Assembly: GCA_002317355.1 (NCBI GenBank)
Contig: DCJC01000055.1
Span: 58,546 to 93,386 of the forward strand
From: Prevotellaceae bacterium UBA1710
GTDB taxonomy: Bacteria; Bacteroidota; Bacteroidia; Bacteroidales; Bacteroidaceae
DNA length: 34,841 nt
Reading direction: 5' to 3'
In this document: piece after piece, positions 15,801 through 24,579 of the stretch
Position numbering within the stretch: the first letter of the stretch is position 1
Layout: each line of letters opens with the position of its first letter
Translations under genes and position numbers: made by a program
Notes under the pieces: model-generated
Seen by the model: only the letters and a program-made list of their open reading frames with translations
Database searches by the model: none
Told to the model about the DNA's origin: nothing

Positions 15801-18251
15801 ATGAAAGTACTGAAATTTGGCGGAACATCCGTTGGTTCCGTAGAAAGCATCCTCAGCCTAAAGCAGATTGTAACAAAAGAGGCTAAGTCACAACCCGTTG
15901 TTGTTGTGGTAAGCGCTTTAGGTGGCATTACCGACAAACTTATAGCTACATCCAAGCTCGCCCTTGCAGGTGACGAGCGCTATCGTGATTCATTCGATGA
16001 AATCGTTGATCGTCACCATAAGATGATCGACACCATCATCACGGACACTAAAAGCAGAGAACAACTTTTCAACACCGTAGATGCGCTCCTCGAGCAGCTT
16101 CGTAGCATCTATTTCGGTGTCTTCCTCATACACGACCTGAGTGAGAAGACTCAGGACGCTATCGTTTCTTATGGCGAACGCCTCAGTTCAAACATCGTAG
16201 CTACCCTTATCAAGGGGGCTAAGTGGTTTGATTCACGCGATTTCATCAAGACAGAACGCAAGCAAGGTAAGCACGCTCTCGATGCCGAGCTCACCAACAA
16301 ACTCGTTCGCCAGACTTTCGCTGACCTCCCACGCGTGAGCCTCGTACCAGGTTTCATCTCACGCGACAAGGACACCAACGAGGTGACAAACCTCGGTCGA
16401 GGTGGTTCTGACTATACCGCTGCTATCATCGCAGCGGCTCTCGATGCTGATGTGCTCGAGATCTGGACAGACGTTGACGGCTTCATGACAGCCGATCCAC
16501 GTGTCATCAAGTCAGCTTACACCATCAACGAGCTCTCTTACATCGAGGCTATGGAGCTCTGTAACTTCGGTGCAAAGGTTATCTACCCTCCTACGATCTA
16601 TCCTGTCTGCATCAAGAATATCCAAATCAAGGTGAAGAACACCTTCAACCCAGAGCATCCGGGAACTCTCATCAAGGACAAGATTGAAGGCGACCATAAG
16701 CCTATCAAGGGTATCTCTTCAATCAACGGAACAGCACTTATCACCGTTACAGGCCTCTCTATGGTCGGTGTGATCGGTGTGAACCGCCGTATCTTCACAG
16801 CCCTTGCCAACGATGGAATCTCCGTTTTCATGGTTTCTCAGGCTTCTTCAGAGAACTCTACATCTATTGGTGTCAAGGAAGACGATGCAGATAGAGCTGC
16901 ACAGGTGCTCAACGAGGAGTTTGCCAAGGAGATAGAGACAGGCGCTATGTATCCAATGAGAGTAGAACGTGGTCTTGCTACCGTGGCTATCGTTGGTGAG
17001 AACATGAAGCATACTCCAGGTATCGCAGGTAAGCTGTTCGGCACTCTCGGTCGCTCAGGTATCAGCATCATCGCTTGTGCACAGGGTGCTTCTGAGACAA
17101 ACATCTCATTCGTTGTGAACAGCCAGTTCCTCAGAAAGTCACTCAACGTAATCCACGACTCATTCTTCCTTTCAGAGTATAAGGTTCTCAACCTCTTCCT
17201 CTGTGGTGTAGGTACCGTTGGTGCTAACCTTATAGAACAGATTCGCTCTCAGCAGCCAACACTTATGAAGGAGTCACGCCTAAAGCTCAATGTGGTTGGT
17301 ATTGCTTCTTCACGCAACGCTATCTTCGACCGCGATGGAATCGACCTCGACAACTACATGGAGAAGCTCAAGGCTTCTGAGCCATCAGATACCCAAAAAC
17401 TCCTTGAGGGCATCATTGGCATGAATATCTTCAATGCTGTATTCGTTGACTGTACAGCTTCATACGAGGTGGCAGGTCTCTACCAGTCACTTCTCGAGAA
17501 TAACGTGAGCGTGATTGCTGCTAATAAGGTGGCTGCTTCTGGTAACTATGACGACTACATGAAGCTCAAGCGTACTGCACTCTCCCGTGGTGTGAAGTAT
17601 CGCTTCGAAACAAACGTAGGTGCTGGTCTTCCTATCATCGGAACTATCAACGACCTCAAGAACTCAGGCGACAAAATCCTTAAGATTGAGGCAGTTCTGT
17701 CAGGTACGCTCAACTATATCTTTAACGCTCTCTCTGCAGATGTGCCATTCTCTAAGACTGTTCTGCAGGCTAAGGAACTCGGTTATGCAGAACCAGATCC
17801 ACGTATCGACTTGAGTGGTAAGGACGTTATCCGTAAGCTCGTTATCCTTACTCGTGAGGCTGGTTATAAGATTGAGCAGGAAGATGTTGAGAAGAATCTC
17901 TTCGTGCCAGACGAGTACTTCGAAGGCTCAGTTGAAGACTTCTGGAAGAAGCTCCCTGCACTTGATGCAGGCTTCGAGGAGAAGCGTAAGGTACTTGAGG
18001 CGGAAGGCAGCCGCTGGAGATTCGTTGCTCGCATGGAGGCTCTTGAGGATGGTAGCGTGAAGGCAAGCGTAGGTCTTACCACCGTTCCTTCAAACCACTC
18101 ATTCTATGAGCTTGAAGGTAGTAACAACATCGTCACACTCACCACAGCACGCTATAAGGAGTATCCTATGCTCATTCAGGGCTATGGTGCTGGCGCAAGC
18201 GTAACAGCTGCCGGTGTATTCGCTAATATTATGTCAATTGCAAATATCTAA
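15801..18251 (+). CDS. thrA: Bifunctional aspartokinase / homoserine dehydrogenase
   Basis: The 816-residue protein has both enzymes of ThrA. The kinase domain opens with MKVLKFGGTSVGS (the KFGGTSV motif) and includes GRGGSDYTAA and WTDVDGFMTADPR. ACT-type regulatory segments follow (about residues 315-450, with GVNRRIFTALANDGISVFMVSQASSE split over two repeats). The dehydrogenase begins near residue 466 with the NAD(P)-binding FLCGVGTVGANL and contains NVGAGLPIIGTINDL. Together they catalyse the first and third steps from aspartate to threonine, methionine and lysine precursors. ATG 15801 is the first in-frame start after the promoter. The apgM-like gene follows after 5 nt. Confidence 0.97.
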   Translation: MKVLKFGGTSVGSVESILSLKQIVTKEAKSQPVVVVVSALGGITDKLIATSKLALAGDERYRDSFDEIVDRHHKMIDTIITDTKSREQLFNTVDALLEQLRSIYFGVFLIHDLSEKTQDAIVSYGERLSSNIVATLIKGAKWFDSRDFIKTERKQGKHALDAELTNKLVRQTFADLPRVSLVPGFISRDKDTNEVTNLGRGGSDYTAAIIAAALDADVLEIWTDVDGFMTADPRVIKSAYTINELSYIEAMELCNFGAKVIYPPTIYPVCIKNIQIKVKNTFNPEHPGTLIKDKIEGDHKPIKGISSINGTALITVTGLSMVGVIGVNRRIFTALANDGISVFMVSQASSENSTSIGVKEDDADRAAQVLNEEFAKEIETGAMYPMRVERGLATVAIVGENMKHTPGIAGKLFGTLGRSGISIIACAQGASETNISFVVNSQFLRKSLNVIHDSFFLSEYKVLNLFLCGVGTVGANLIEQIRSQQPTLMKESRLKLNVVGIASSRNAIFDRDGIDLDNYMEKLKASEPSDTQKLLEGIIGMNIFNAVFVDCTASYEVAGLYQSLLENNVSVIAANKVAASGNYDDYMKLKRTALSRGVKYRFETNVGAGLPIIGTINDLKNSGDKILKIEAVLSGTLNYIFNALSADVPFSKTVLQAKELGYAEPDPRIDLSGKDVIRKLVILTREAGYKIEQEDVEKNLFVPDEYFEGSVEDFWKKLPALDAGFEEKRKVLEAEGSRWRFVARMEALEDGSVKASVGLTTVPSNHSFYELEGSNNIVTLTTARYKEYPMLIQGYGAGASVTAAGVFANIMSIANI

Positions 18252-18256
18252 AGAGA

Positions 18257-19501
18257 ATGAAGCATATCATCATCTTAGGCGATGGAATGGCGGATAAAGC
18301 CATTGAGAAACTCGGTGGAAAGACTCCACTTCAGTTCGCCAAGACTCCATACATGGACATGTTGGCAAAGATGGGCCGCACAGGTCGTCTTATCACGGTT
18401 CCTGAAGGCTACAACCCAGGTTCTGAGGTTGCCAATACAGCTATCCTCGGCTACGACCTCGACAAGGTTTACGAAGGTCGTGGTCCTCTTGAGGCTGCAT
18501 CTATCGGTTATGAGATGGATCCTATGGATCTCGCTCTCCGATGCAACATCATCTGCGTTCGTGAGGATGGCACTATCAAGACTCACAATGGCGGTAATCT
18601 CTCTACTGAGGATGCAGGTCCGCTTGTTGACCTTCTCAACGAAAAACTCGGTTCTGACCGCGTGAAATGGGTTAAGGGCATCCAGTATCGACATCTTCTC
18701 GTTATCAATGGTGGTTCAAAGCACGTTGTTTGTGCCCCACCTCATGATCATCCAAATGAGCCTTGGCGCCCATTGCTCGTACAACCAGAGAAAGGTTGGG
18801 AGAACAAGCGTGAGGAAGGTCGTATGACCGCTCAGGAGACAGCAGATCTGCTCAACGATCTCATCCTTAAGTCACAGGAGATACTTCTCAACGCACCGCT
18901 CAACGTACAGCGTAAGGCTGAAGGCAAGGATCTTGCCAATATCATCTGGCCTTGGAGTGGCGGCTATCGTCCAGCTATGGAGACAATCAGTCAGATATAC
19001 CCATCAGTAAAGTCTGGTGCCGTTGTTTCTGCCGTTGACCTCATCCGTGGTATCGGTCACTATGCAGGACTCGATATTATCGAGGTAGAAGGCGCTACAG
19101 GCCTTTGGGACACCAACTATGAGGGAAAGACCAAGGCTGCCCTTGATGAGCTCCGTAAGAAGGATTTCGTATTCCTTCATGTAGAGGCAAGTGATGAGGC
19201 AGGTCATGATGGTGAGGTTGACCTTAAAGTTCAAACCATCGAGAACCTTGACTCACGTATGATCGGTCCTATCTACGAAGAGACAAAGACATGGGATGAG
19301 CCAGTATGCATTGCTATCCTTCCTGACCATTTCACTCCAGTTGAGATGCGTGTTCACGTAGGTGAGCCTGTTCCTTTCATCATCTACTACCCAGGCATCG
19401 AGCCAGATGACACTCAGGTTTATGATGAGGTATCTTGCGTTACAGGTAGCTACGGCATCCTCAAGCTTCAGGAGTTCATGCAGACAATAATGAAGTTCTA
19501 A
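18257..19501 (+). CDS. Cofactor-independent phosphoglycerate mutase-like protein; probable homoserine kinase
   Basis: The 414-residue protein belongs to the ApgM/alkaline phosphatase superfamily: metal-binding D9 in ILGDGMAD, S56 in NPGSEVAN and the metal-binding segment HVEASDEAGHDGE. It is the length of archaeal-type phosphoglycerate mutases. It sits 5 nt after thrA and ahead of thrC, exactly where homoserine kinase (thrB) would be, and no GHMP-type thrB is present. In Bacteroidetes this gene is widely found in the cluster, and genetic evidence in Bacteroides, as I recall it, points to homoserine kinase activity. I therefore favour phosphorylation of homoserine over glycolysis, as an inference from context. 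Confidence 0.85.
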   Translation: MKHIIILGDGMADKAIEKLGGKTPLQFAKTPYMDMLAKMGRTGRLITVPEGYNPGSEVANTAILGYDLDKVYEGRGPLEAASIGYEMDPMDLALRCNIICVREDGTIKTHNGGNLSTEDAGPLVDLLNEKLGSDRVKWVKGIQYRHLLVINGGSKHVVCAPPHDHPNEPWRPLLVQPEKGWENKREEGRMTAQETADLLNDLILKSQEILLNAPLNVQRKAEGKDLANIIWPWSGGYRPAMETISQIYPSVKSGAVVSAVDLIRGIGHYAGLDIIEVEGATGLWDTNYEGKTKAALDELRKKDFVFLHVEASDEAGHDGEVDLKVQTIENLDSRMIGPIYEETKTWDEPVCIAILPDHFTPVEMRVHVGEPVPFIIYYPGIEPDDTQVYDEVSCVTGSYGILKLQEFMQTIMKF

Positions 19502-19505
19502 CATT

Positions 19506-19640
19506 TAAGGAGTAATAAGGAGTACAAGAAGTTCAAGGAGTACAAGACGAATGTCTGGATAAACACTCCGCGATAAATACTATCGTCTTGTACTCCTTAA
19601 GCTTCGCAGAAGCGTTACTCCTTGTACTCCTTATACTCCC
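19506..19640. repeat. Period-9 repeat with inverted arms between apgM-like gene and thrC
   Basis: The left arm 19506-19549 repeats AAGGAGTAC-type 9-nt units. The right arm 19584-19640 carries the complementary TACTCCTTG units and an internal GCTTCGCAGAAGC hairpin. A 15-bp core (AAGGAGTACAAGACG at 19535-19549) is exactly complementary to 19584-19598. It occupies nearly all of the 163-nt gap inside an otherwise tight operon. Confidence 0.8.
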
Positions 19641-19664
19641 CAACAAGACAAAATATCAAACATA

Positions 19665-20996
19665 ATGAAATATTACAGCACCAATAAGAAAGCCCCTATT
19701 GCAACCCTCGAAAAGGCAGTTGTAAAGGGTTTGGCAGAAGACCGCGGTCTTTACATGCCAGAAAGCATCAAGCCACTCCCTAAGGAGTTCTTTGACAACA
19801 TCGACAAGATGTCATTCCAGGAGATTGCATACACCGTTGCTGATGCATTCTTCGGAGAGGACGTTGACGCAGAGTCACTCAAGCAGATCGTCTATGACAC
19901 ACTTCAGTTCGACTGTCCTGTAGTTCCTGTTACAGAGAACATCTACACCCTCGAACTCTTCCATGGTCCTACACTCGCATTCAAGGACGTAGGCGCTCGT
20001 TTCATGGCTCGTCTGCTCCAGTACTTCCTCAAGAAGGGCGGTGAGTATGTAAGCTCTGCTTCTGCATCAGCAAAGGCTGGCGTTAACGTACTCGTAGCTA
20101 CATCAGGTGATACAGGTAGTGCAGTAGCCAACGGATTCCTCGGTGTTGACGGCATCCATGTTTACGTGCTTTACCCAAAGGGTAAGGTAAGTCCTATTCA
20201 GGAGTGCCAGTTCACTACCCTCGGTAAGAACATCACAGCAGTAGAGGTTGACGGCGTATTTGATGACTGTCAGGCTCTCGTTAAGTCTGCCTTCATGGAT
20301 GCAGACCTCAACGCTCACATGAAGCTCACATCAGCTAACTCAATCAACGTAGCTCGTTTCCTTCCTCAGGCATTCTACTACTTCAACGCCTACGCTCGCC
20401 TTAAGGCTCTCGGTAAGGCTGATCAGATGGTAGTATGTGTTCCTTCTGGTAACTTTGGAAACATCTGTGCTGCTCTCTTCGGTCATAAGATGGGACTCCC
20501 TGTTAAGCGCTTCGTAGCAGCAAATAATGCCAACGATATCTTCTTCAAGTATCTCCAGACTGGCAAGTACGAGCCAAAGCCATCACTCGCTACATTGGCT
20601 AACGCAATGGACGTAGGTGATCCATCTAACTTCGCTCGTATCTACGACCTCTACGAGGGCAATCACGAGGCTATCACAAGTCTTATCAGCGGTGCTACTT
20701 ATAAGGACGAACAGATTGCCGAGACTATGAAGCAGTGCTTTAATGAGACCGACTATACCCTTGACCCTCACGGCGCTTGCGGTTATCAGGCTCTCAAGGA
20801 GCAGCTTCTCGAAGGTGAGGTTGGTGTATTCTGCGAGACAGCTCACCCAGCTAAGTTCAAGGAGAAGGTTGACGCTATCCTCGGCAAAGACATCGACATC
20901 CCTGCACGCCTTCAGGAATTCATGAAGGGCACAAAGCAGAGCGTCGATATGACTAAGGACTTCGAGTCATTCAAAGCATTCCTCATGAACGAGTAA
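19665..20996 (+). CDS. thrC: Threonine synthase
   Basis: The 443-residue protein starts MKYYSTNKKAPIATLEKAVVKGLAEDRGLYMPE, the usual opening of bacterial threonine synthase. The PLP lysine is K107 in TLAFKDVGARF, and the phosphate-cradle and substrate segments VLVATSGDTGSAVANGF and CVPSGNFGNICAA are present. It converts O-phosphohomoserine to threonine, completing the pathway begun by thrA. It follows the apgM-like gene after a 163-nt gap filled by a repeat; no promoter was recognised there, so read-through from the thrA promoter is likely. Confidence 0.97.
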   Translation: MKYYSTNKKAPIATLEKAVVKGLAEDRGLYMPESIKPLPKEFFDNIDKMSFQEIAYTVADAFFGEDVDAESLKQIVYDTLQFDCPVVPVTENIYTLELFHGPTLAFKDVGARFMARLLQYFLKKGGEYVSSASASAKAGVNVLVATSGDTGSAVANGFLGVDGIHVYVLYPKGKVSPIQECQFTTLGKNITAVEVDGVFDDCQALVKSAFMDADLNAHMKLTSANSINVARFLPQAFYYFNAYARLKALGKADQMVVCVPSGNFGNICAALFGHKMGLPVKRFVAANNANDIFFKYLQTGKYEPKPSLATLANAMDVGDPSNFARIYDLYEGNHEAITSLISGATYKDEQIAETMKQCFNETDYTLDPHGACGYQALKEQLLEGEVGVFCETAHPAKFKEKVDAILGKDIDIPARLQEFMKGTKQSVDMTKDFESFKAFLMNE

Positions 20997-21011
20997 CTCC
21001 GTTCACTTTGA

Positions 21012-21181
21012 GTGAAGAGTGAAAAGTGAAGAGTGAAGAATTTAAGTTACAATTGTTCCCGCATGGGCTTGCAATACTATTGGCAATAATAACTCGAATT
21101 CTTCACTCTTTATTCTTCACGATTCACTTGTCATTGGCAGTACTAACTTAAATTCTTCACTCTTCACTTTTCACTATTCAC
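21012..21181. repeat. Inverted period-7 repeat between thrC and addA-like gene
   Basis: The left arm 21012-21048 (heptads GTGAAGA, GTGAAAA, GTGAAGA, GTGAAGA, ATTTAAG) is complementary over 37 nt, with one mismatch, to the right arm 21145-21181. A second run of heptads with TCTTCAC lies between them (about 21105-21130). It fills the spacer and ends 10 nt before the next ATG. Confidence 0.85.
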
Positions 21182-21190
21182 TATCAACCT

Positions 21191-24100
21191 ATGCATCCCT
21201 TAACAGTCTACAAAGCCAGCGCTGGCAGCGGAAAGACATTCACACTGGCTGTGGAGTTCATCAAACTCCTCATAGTGAATCCCCGTAAATACGAAAACAT
21301 ACTCGCCGTGACCTTTACCAACAAGGCTACGGAAGAGATGAAGCACCGTATAGTTTCACAGCTGTACGGACTTTCGCATGGACTCAAGAGCAGTAACTCA
21401 TACCTGAAGAAGATCTGCTCTGAGCTCGATGTAACCGAGGATTTCGTGCGCAAAAACGCAGATATAGCACTCCATAACCTCCTGCACAACTATAACCAGT
21501 TCCGTGTCCAGACCATCGATGCCTTCTTCCAAAGCATCCTACGCAATATGGTGAAGGAACTCGGACTTGGCAATAACCTGCGCATCACCCTCAACGATAG
21601 TCAGGTTATCTCTGAGGCTGTTGATTCCATCATGGAAACACTCGATCAAGACAAGGCACTCATGTCATGGATTATCGACTATGTCAACGAGCGCATGGAC
21701 GATCAGAAGTCATGGGATATCACAGGCGAGGTGAAATCATTCGGAATGAATCTCAGCAAGGAGTTCTTCAAGAGCAATGAGCACCTGCTTAGTGCCATAG
21801 AGAAGGATCAGAACTTCTTCAAACGCTATAAAGAGACCATAATCGGCATAACAAAGGGGGCAGAGGCGCATTTTAAGGAGTGTGGTGAGTATTTCCTCAC
21901 CATGATAGCTGAAAGCGGCTTCACGGTCTCTGATTTCGCTTATGGAAAGAATGGTGTAGTTGGTTACTTCCTAAAACTCAAGGATGGAGATCTTGGAATC
22001 AAGAAAAACATCTTTGGTGCACGCGTTCAGGCTGCTATGGATGATCCGATGAAATGGGGCTCAAAAGCAACAGCAAGTGCCATCGCACCATTAGCAGAAG
22101 AACGCTTAATCCCCTACCTCAAGCAGATCGAGCAGGAGCGTCAGGCAGAAATACCTAAGATACGCTCTGCCATCATCACCCTTAAGAACATCAACAAGAT
22201 GCGCCTGCTGTTCAGTATCCGTGAGGAAATGGATCGTCAGAATCAGGAGAATGCACGCTTCATGCTCTCCAACACCCAAATGGTGCTCAGTCGCATGATA
22301 CAAGACGACACCAACATCGCCCCATTCATCTACGAGAAGATTGGTGCATACCTTCAGCACATCATGATTGACGAGTTCCAGGACACCAGTACCGTGCAGT
22401 GGGACAACTTCAAGGTGTTGCTTGAAAACTGTATGGCAGGTGGCGAAGAGGAGTCTCAGAAACAGGGTGCTATCAACAACCTTATCGTGGGTGATGTCAA
22501 GCAGAGCATCTACCGATTCCGCTCAGGCGACTGGCGATTACTCAATGATATCGATAGTGAGTTCGGAAACGAGATGCTTAACATTGAGACACTTGCAACA
22601 AACTGGCGTTCAGAGCGTAACATCATTTCGTTCAACAATTCCTTTTTCAAGGCTGTATGCGAGATAGAGGCTGATCGTATCATGCCTAACGATCCTCAGG
22701 CACAACAGGTATTCATATCTGAGAACAACCTTTCGGCTGAAGCAGCCCATCAGATGAACACCTATGCAGAGGCTCTACGTCATGCCTATGATGATGTGGC
22801 CCAGGACATACCAGACTTCAAGCCTGCACGTGGACTTGTACGCATCGAACTCCTCCCACAAGACAAGAAGGACGAGTACGATGTGGCAGCCAAGGCACGT
22901 ACATTGGAATATGTCCGTAGTCTTATCTCACAGAACGTAAAGCCATCAGATATAGCTATCCTCGTGCGTTTCAACTACGAAGCATCTGATATAGCCACAT
23001 ATTTTGCAGAGAACGCTCCAGAACTCAGTATCGTGTCCGAACAGGCATTCACGCTTGCCGCTTCCCCACTCGTCATGATGATAATCTCAACCCTGCGCCT
23101 CCTTCGCAACAACAAAGACAAGCAGGCAGAGGTATTGCTTCTGAAGCTCTACATGAACTACATCACAGGCGAAGAAACAACAGATGGCAGTCTTCTGACC
23201 GTAGAAAACCCACTGGAGACCTTCCTGCCTGCGGAGGTAGCAAGTCCTGAGGCTATGGAGATAATGCATACCATGTCTCTCTATGAACTCACAGAGCACA
23301 TCTATCGCAATCTAAGCCTCTCAAAACTTGAAGGACAGGCTCCATACGCCACCGCTTTCCTCGATGGAATGAAGAAATACATGGAGGATAACGTGGCTAC
23401 CATCGAGGAGTTCCTCGACTACTGGGATAGCGAATTATCCAACAAGGCGATAGCTGCAGGGGGTGGTGATAGCATCCGTGTCATCACTATCCATAAGAGT
23501 AAGGGACTTGAGTTCAAGCACCTCGTAATGCCATTCTGCAACTGGAACATGGCTTCTCGCCATACAGAGACACTTTGGTGCACAATCAACGAGCAACCTT
23601 TCTCTGAACTTCCATTCATTCCTGTTGACTACACCAACCGTGATAGCCTCCAGAACTCTATTTACGACTCATTTGGCAACGAGGAATGGATGCAAGGCAT
23701 TGTTGACAACCTGAACCTGCTCTACGTAGCCTTCACACGTGCAGGGCGCTCTCTCTTCGTCCTCGCCAATCAGCAGGCTAAGGAAGACAACCGTAGCTAT
23801 GCCCTTATAGAGGCATTGCACAAAATCGCCGATTCCAACGAACTTGAAGGCGCTTCTTTCGAGGATAACGCCCCAGAAAGCAAGGACGAGGAAGCCACCA
23901 CTCCATCCATCTTTACCTTCGGTGAACATTATCTGGAGGAACAAGAAGAGAAGGAAAAAGACAATGTATTTGAGCGCATCCCAACGGCTATCCCTGTAAG
24001 TGTCGAAAGCTTCAGTTCTGCCAACGTATCTTTCCGTCAGAGTAACAAGAGTCGTGAGTTCGCCAACGACACCCTCGACGATGAAGACAGCAAGCGATAC

Positions 24101-24538
24101 ACCACAATGGGCTCTATCATGCACATGCTCTTCTCACGCATTCGCACCATTGCCGACATCGACAAGGAACTGCGTCAGTTCGAGTTCGACGGTGTGATTT
24201 ACGACGACACTCTCACCTCAGAACAGCTTCGCAAGGAGTTAAAGCAGAAGTTTAGTAATCCAACTGTATCTTCTTGGTTTTCGGATAGATGGACTGTATT
24301 CAACGAGTGCAACATTATGCGTCTATTGAATGATAAAATAGTAGAGGACCGCCCTGACCGTGTCATAACCGACGGCAACGAGACAATCGTCATCGACTAT
24401 AAGTTCGGCCATAAGAACGCGTCCTACGTCAAGCAGGTACAGCGCTACATGGAACTCATGCAACAAATGGGCTACCCTAACGTTCATGGTTACCTCTGGT
24501 ACGTTAATCTGGACGAAGTGGAAAGTGTGGAGTTGTAA
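21191..24538 (+). CDS. addA: AddA/RecB-like helicase-nuclease subunit (UvrD family with PD-(D/E)XK domain)
   Basis: The 1115-residue protein has superfamily 1 helicase motifs in order: motif I ASAGSGKT (9-16), motif II MIDEFQDTS (about 390), VGDVKQSIYRFRSGD, VITIHKSKGLEFKH (motif V) and LLYVAFTRA (motif VI). The C-terminus carries a RecB-type nuclease core, ITDGNETIVIDYKFGH (about residues 1058-1071). With the AddB-like product of the next gene it should unwind and resect double-strand breaks before recombination. The last codons (VESVEL, stop) fall inside a period-7 repeat that continues into the spacer. The next gene starts 41 nt later, so the two form an operon. Confidence 0.93.
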   Translation: MHPLTVYKASAGSGKTFTLAVEFIKLLIVNPRKYENILAVTFTNKATEEMKHRIVSQLYGLSHGLKSSNSYLKKICSELDVTEDFVRKNADIALHNLLHNYNQFRVQTIDAFFQSILRNMVKELGLGNNLRITLNDSQVISEAVDSIMETLDQDKALMSWIIDYVNERMDDQKSWDITGEVKSFGMNLSKEFFKSNEHLLSAIEKDQNFFKRYKETIIGITKGAEAHFKECGEYFLTMIAESGFTVSDFAYGKNGVVGYFLKLKDGDLGIKKNIFGARVQAAMDDPMKWGSKATASAIAPLAEERLIPYLKQIEQERQAEIPKIRSAIITLKNINKMRLLFSIREEMDRQNQENARFMLSNTQMVLSRMIQDDTNIAPFIYEKIGAYLQHIMIDEFQDTSTVQWDNFKVLLENCMAGGEEESQKQGAINNLIVGDVKQSIYRFRSGDWRLLNDIDSEFGNEMLNIETLATNWRSERNIISFNNSFFKAVCEIEADRIMPNDPQAQQVFISENNLSAEAAHQMNTYAEALRHAYDDVAQDIPDFKPARGLVRIELLPQDKKDEYDVAAKARTLEYVRSLISQNVKPSDIAILVRFNYEASDIATYFAENAPELSIVSEQAFTLAASPLVMMIISTLRLLRNNKDKQAEVLLLKLYMNYITGEETTDGSLLTVENPLETFLPAEVASPEAMEIMHTMSLYELTEHIYRNLSLSKLEGQAPYATAFLDGMKKYMEDNVATIEEFLDYWDSELSNKAIAAGGGDSIRVITIHKSKGLEFKHLVMPFCNWNMASRHTETLWCTINEQPFSELPFIPVDYTNRDSLQNSIYDSFGNEEWMQGIVDNLNLLYVAFTRAGRSLFVLANQQAKEDNRSYALIEALHKIADSNELEGASFEDNAPESKDEEATTPSIFTFGEHYLEEQEEKEKDNVFERIPTAIPVSVESFSSANVSFRQSNKSREFANDTLDDEDSKRYTTMGSIMHMLFSRIRTIADIDKELRQFEFDGVIYDDTLTSEQLRKELKQKFSNPTVSSWFSDRWTVFNECNIMRLLNDKIVEDRPDRVITDGNETIVIDYKFGHKNASYVKQVQRYMELMQQMGYPNVHGYLWYVNLDEVESVEL

Positions 24539-24575
24539 AGTAGATAGTGTAAAGAGTAAAGTGTAATGTAAATTG
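24518..24575. repeat. Period-7 repeat spanning the addA-like stop codon
   Basis: Heptads GTGGAAA, GTGTGGA, GTTGTAA, AGTAGAT, AGTGTAA, AGAGTAA, AGTGTAA, TGTAAAT run in register from coding sequence through the TAA at 24536-24538 into the spacer. The end TAATGTAAATtGAAC resembles the end of the repeat at 3334-3348. Confidence 0.75.
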
Positions 24576-24579
24576 AACA

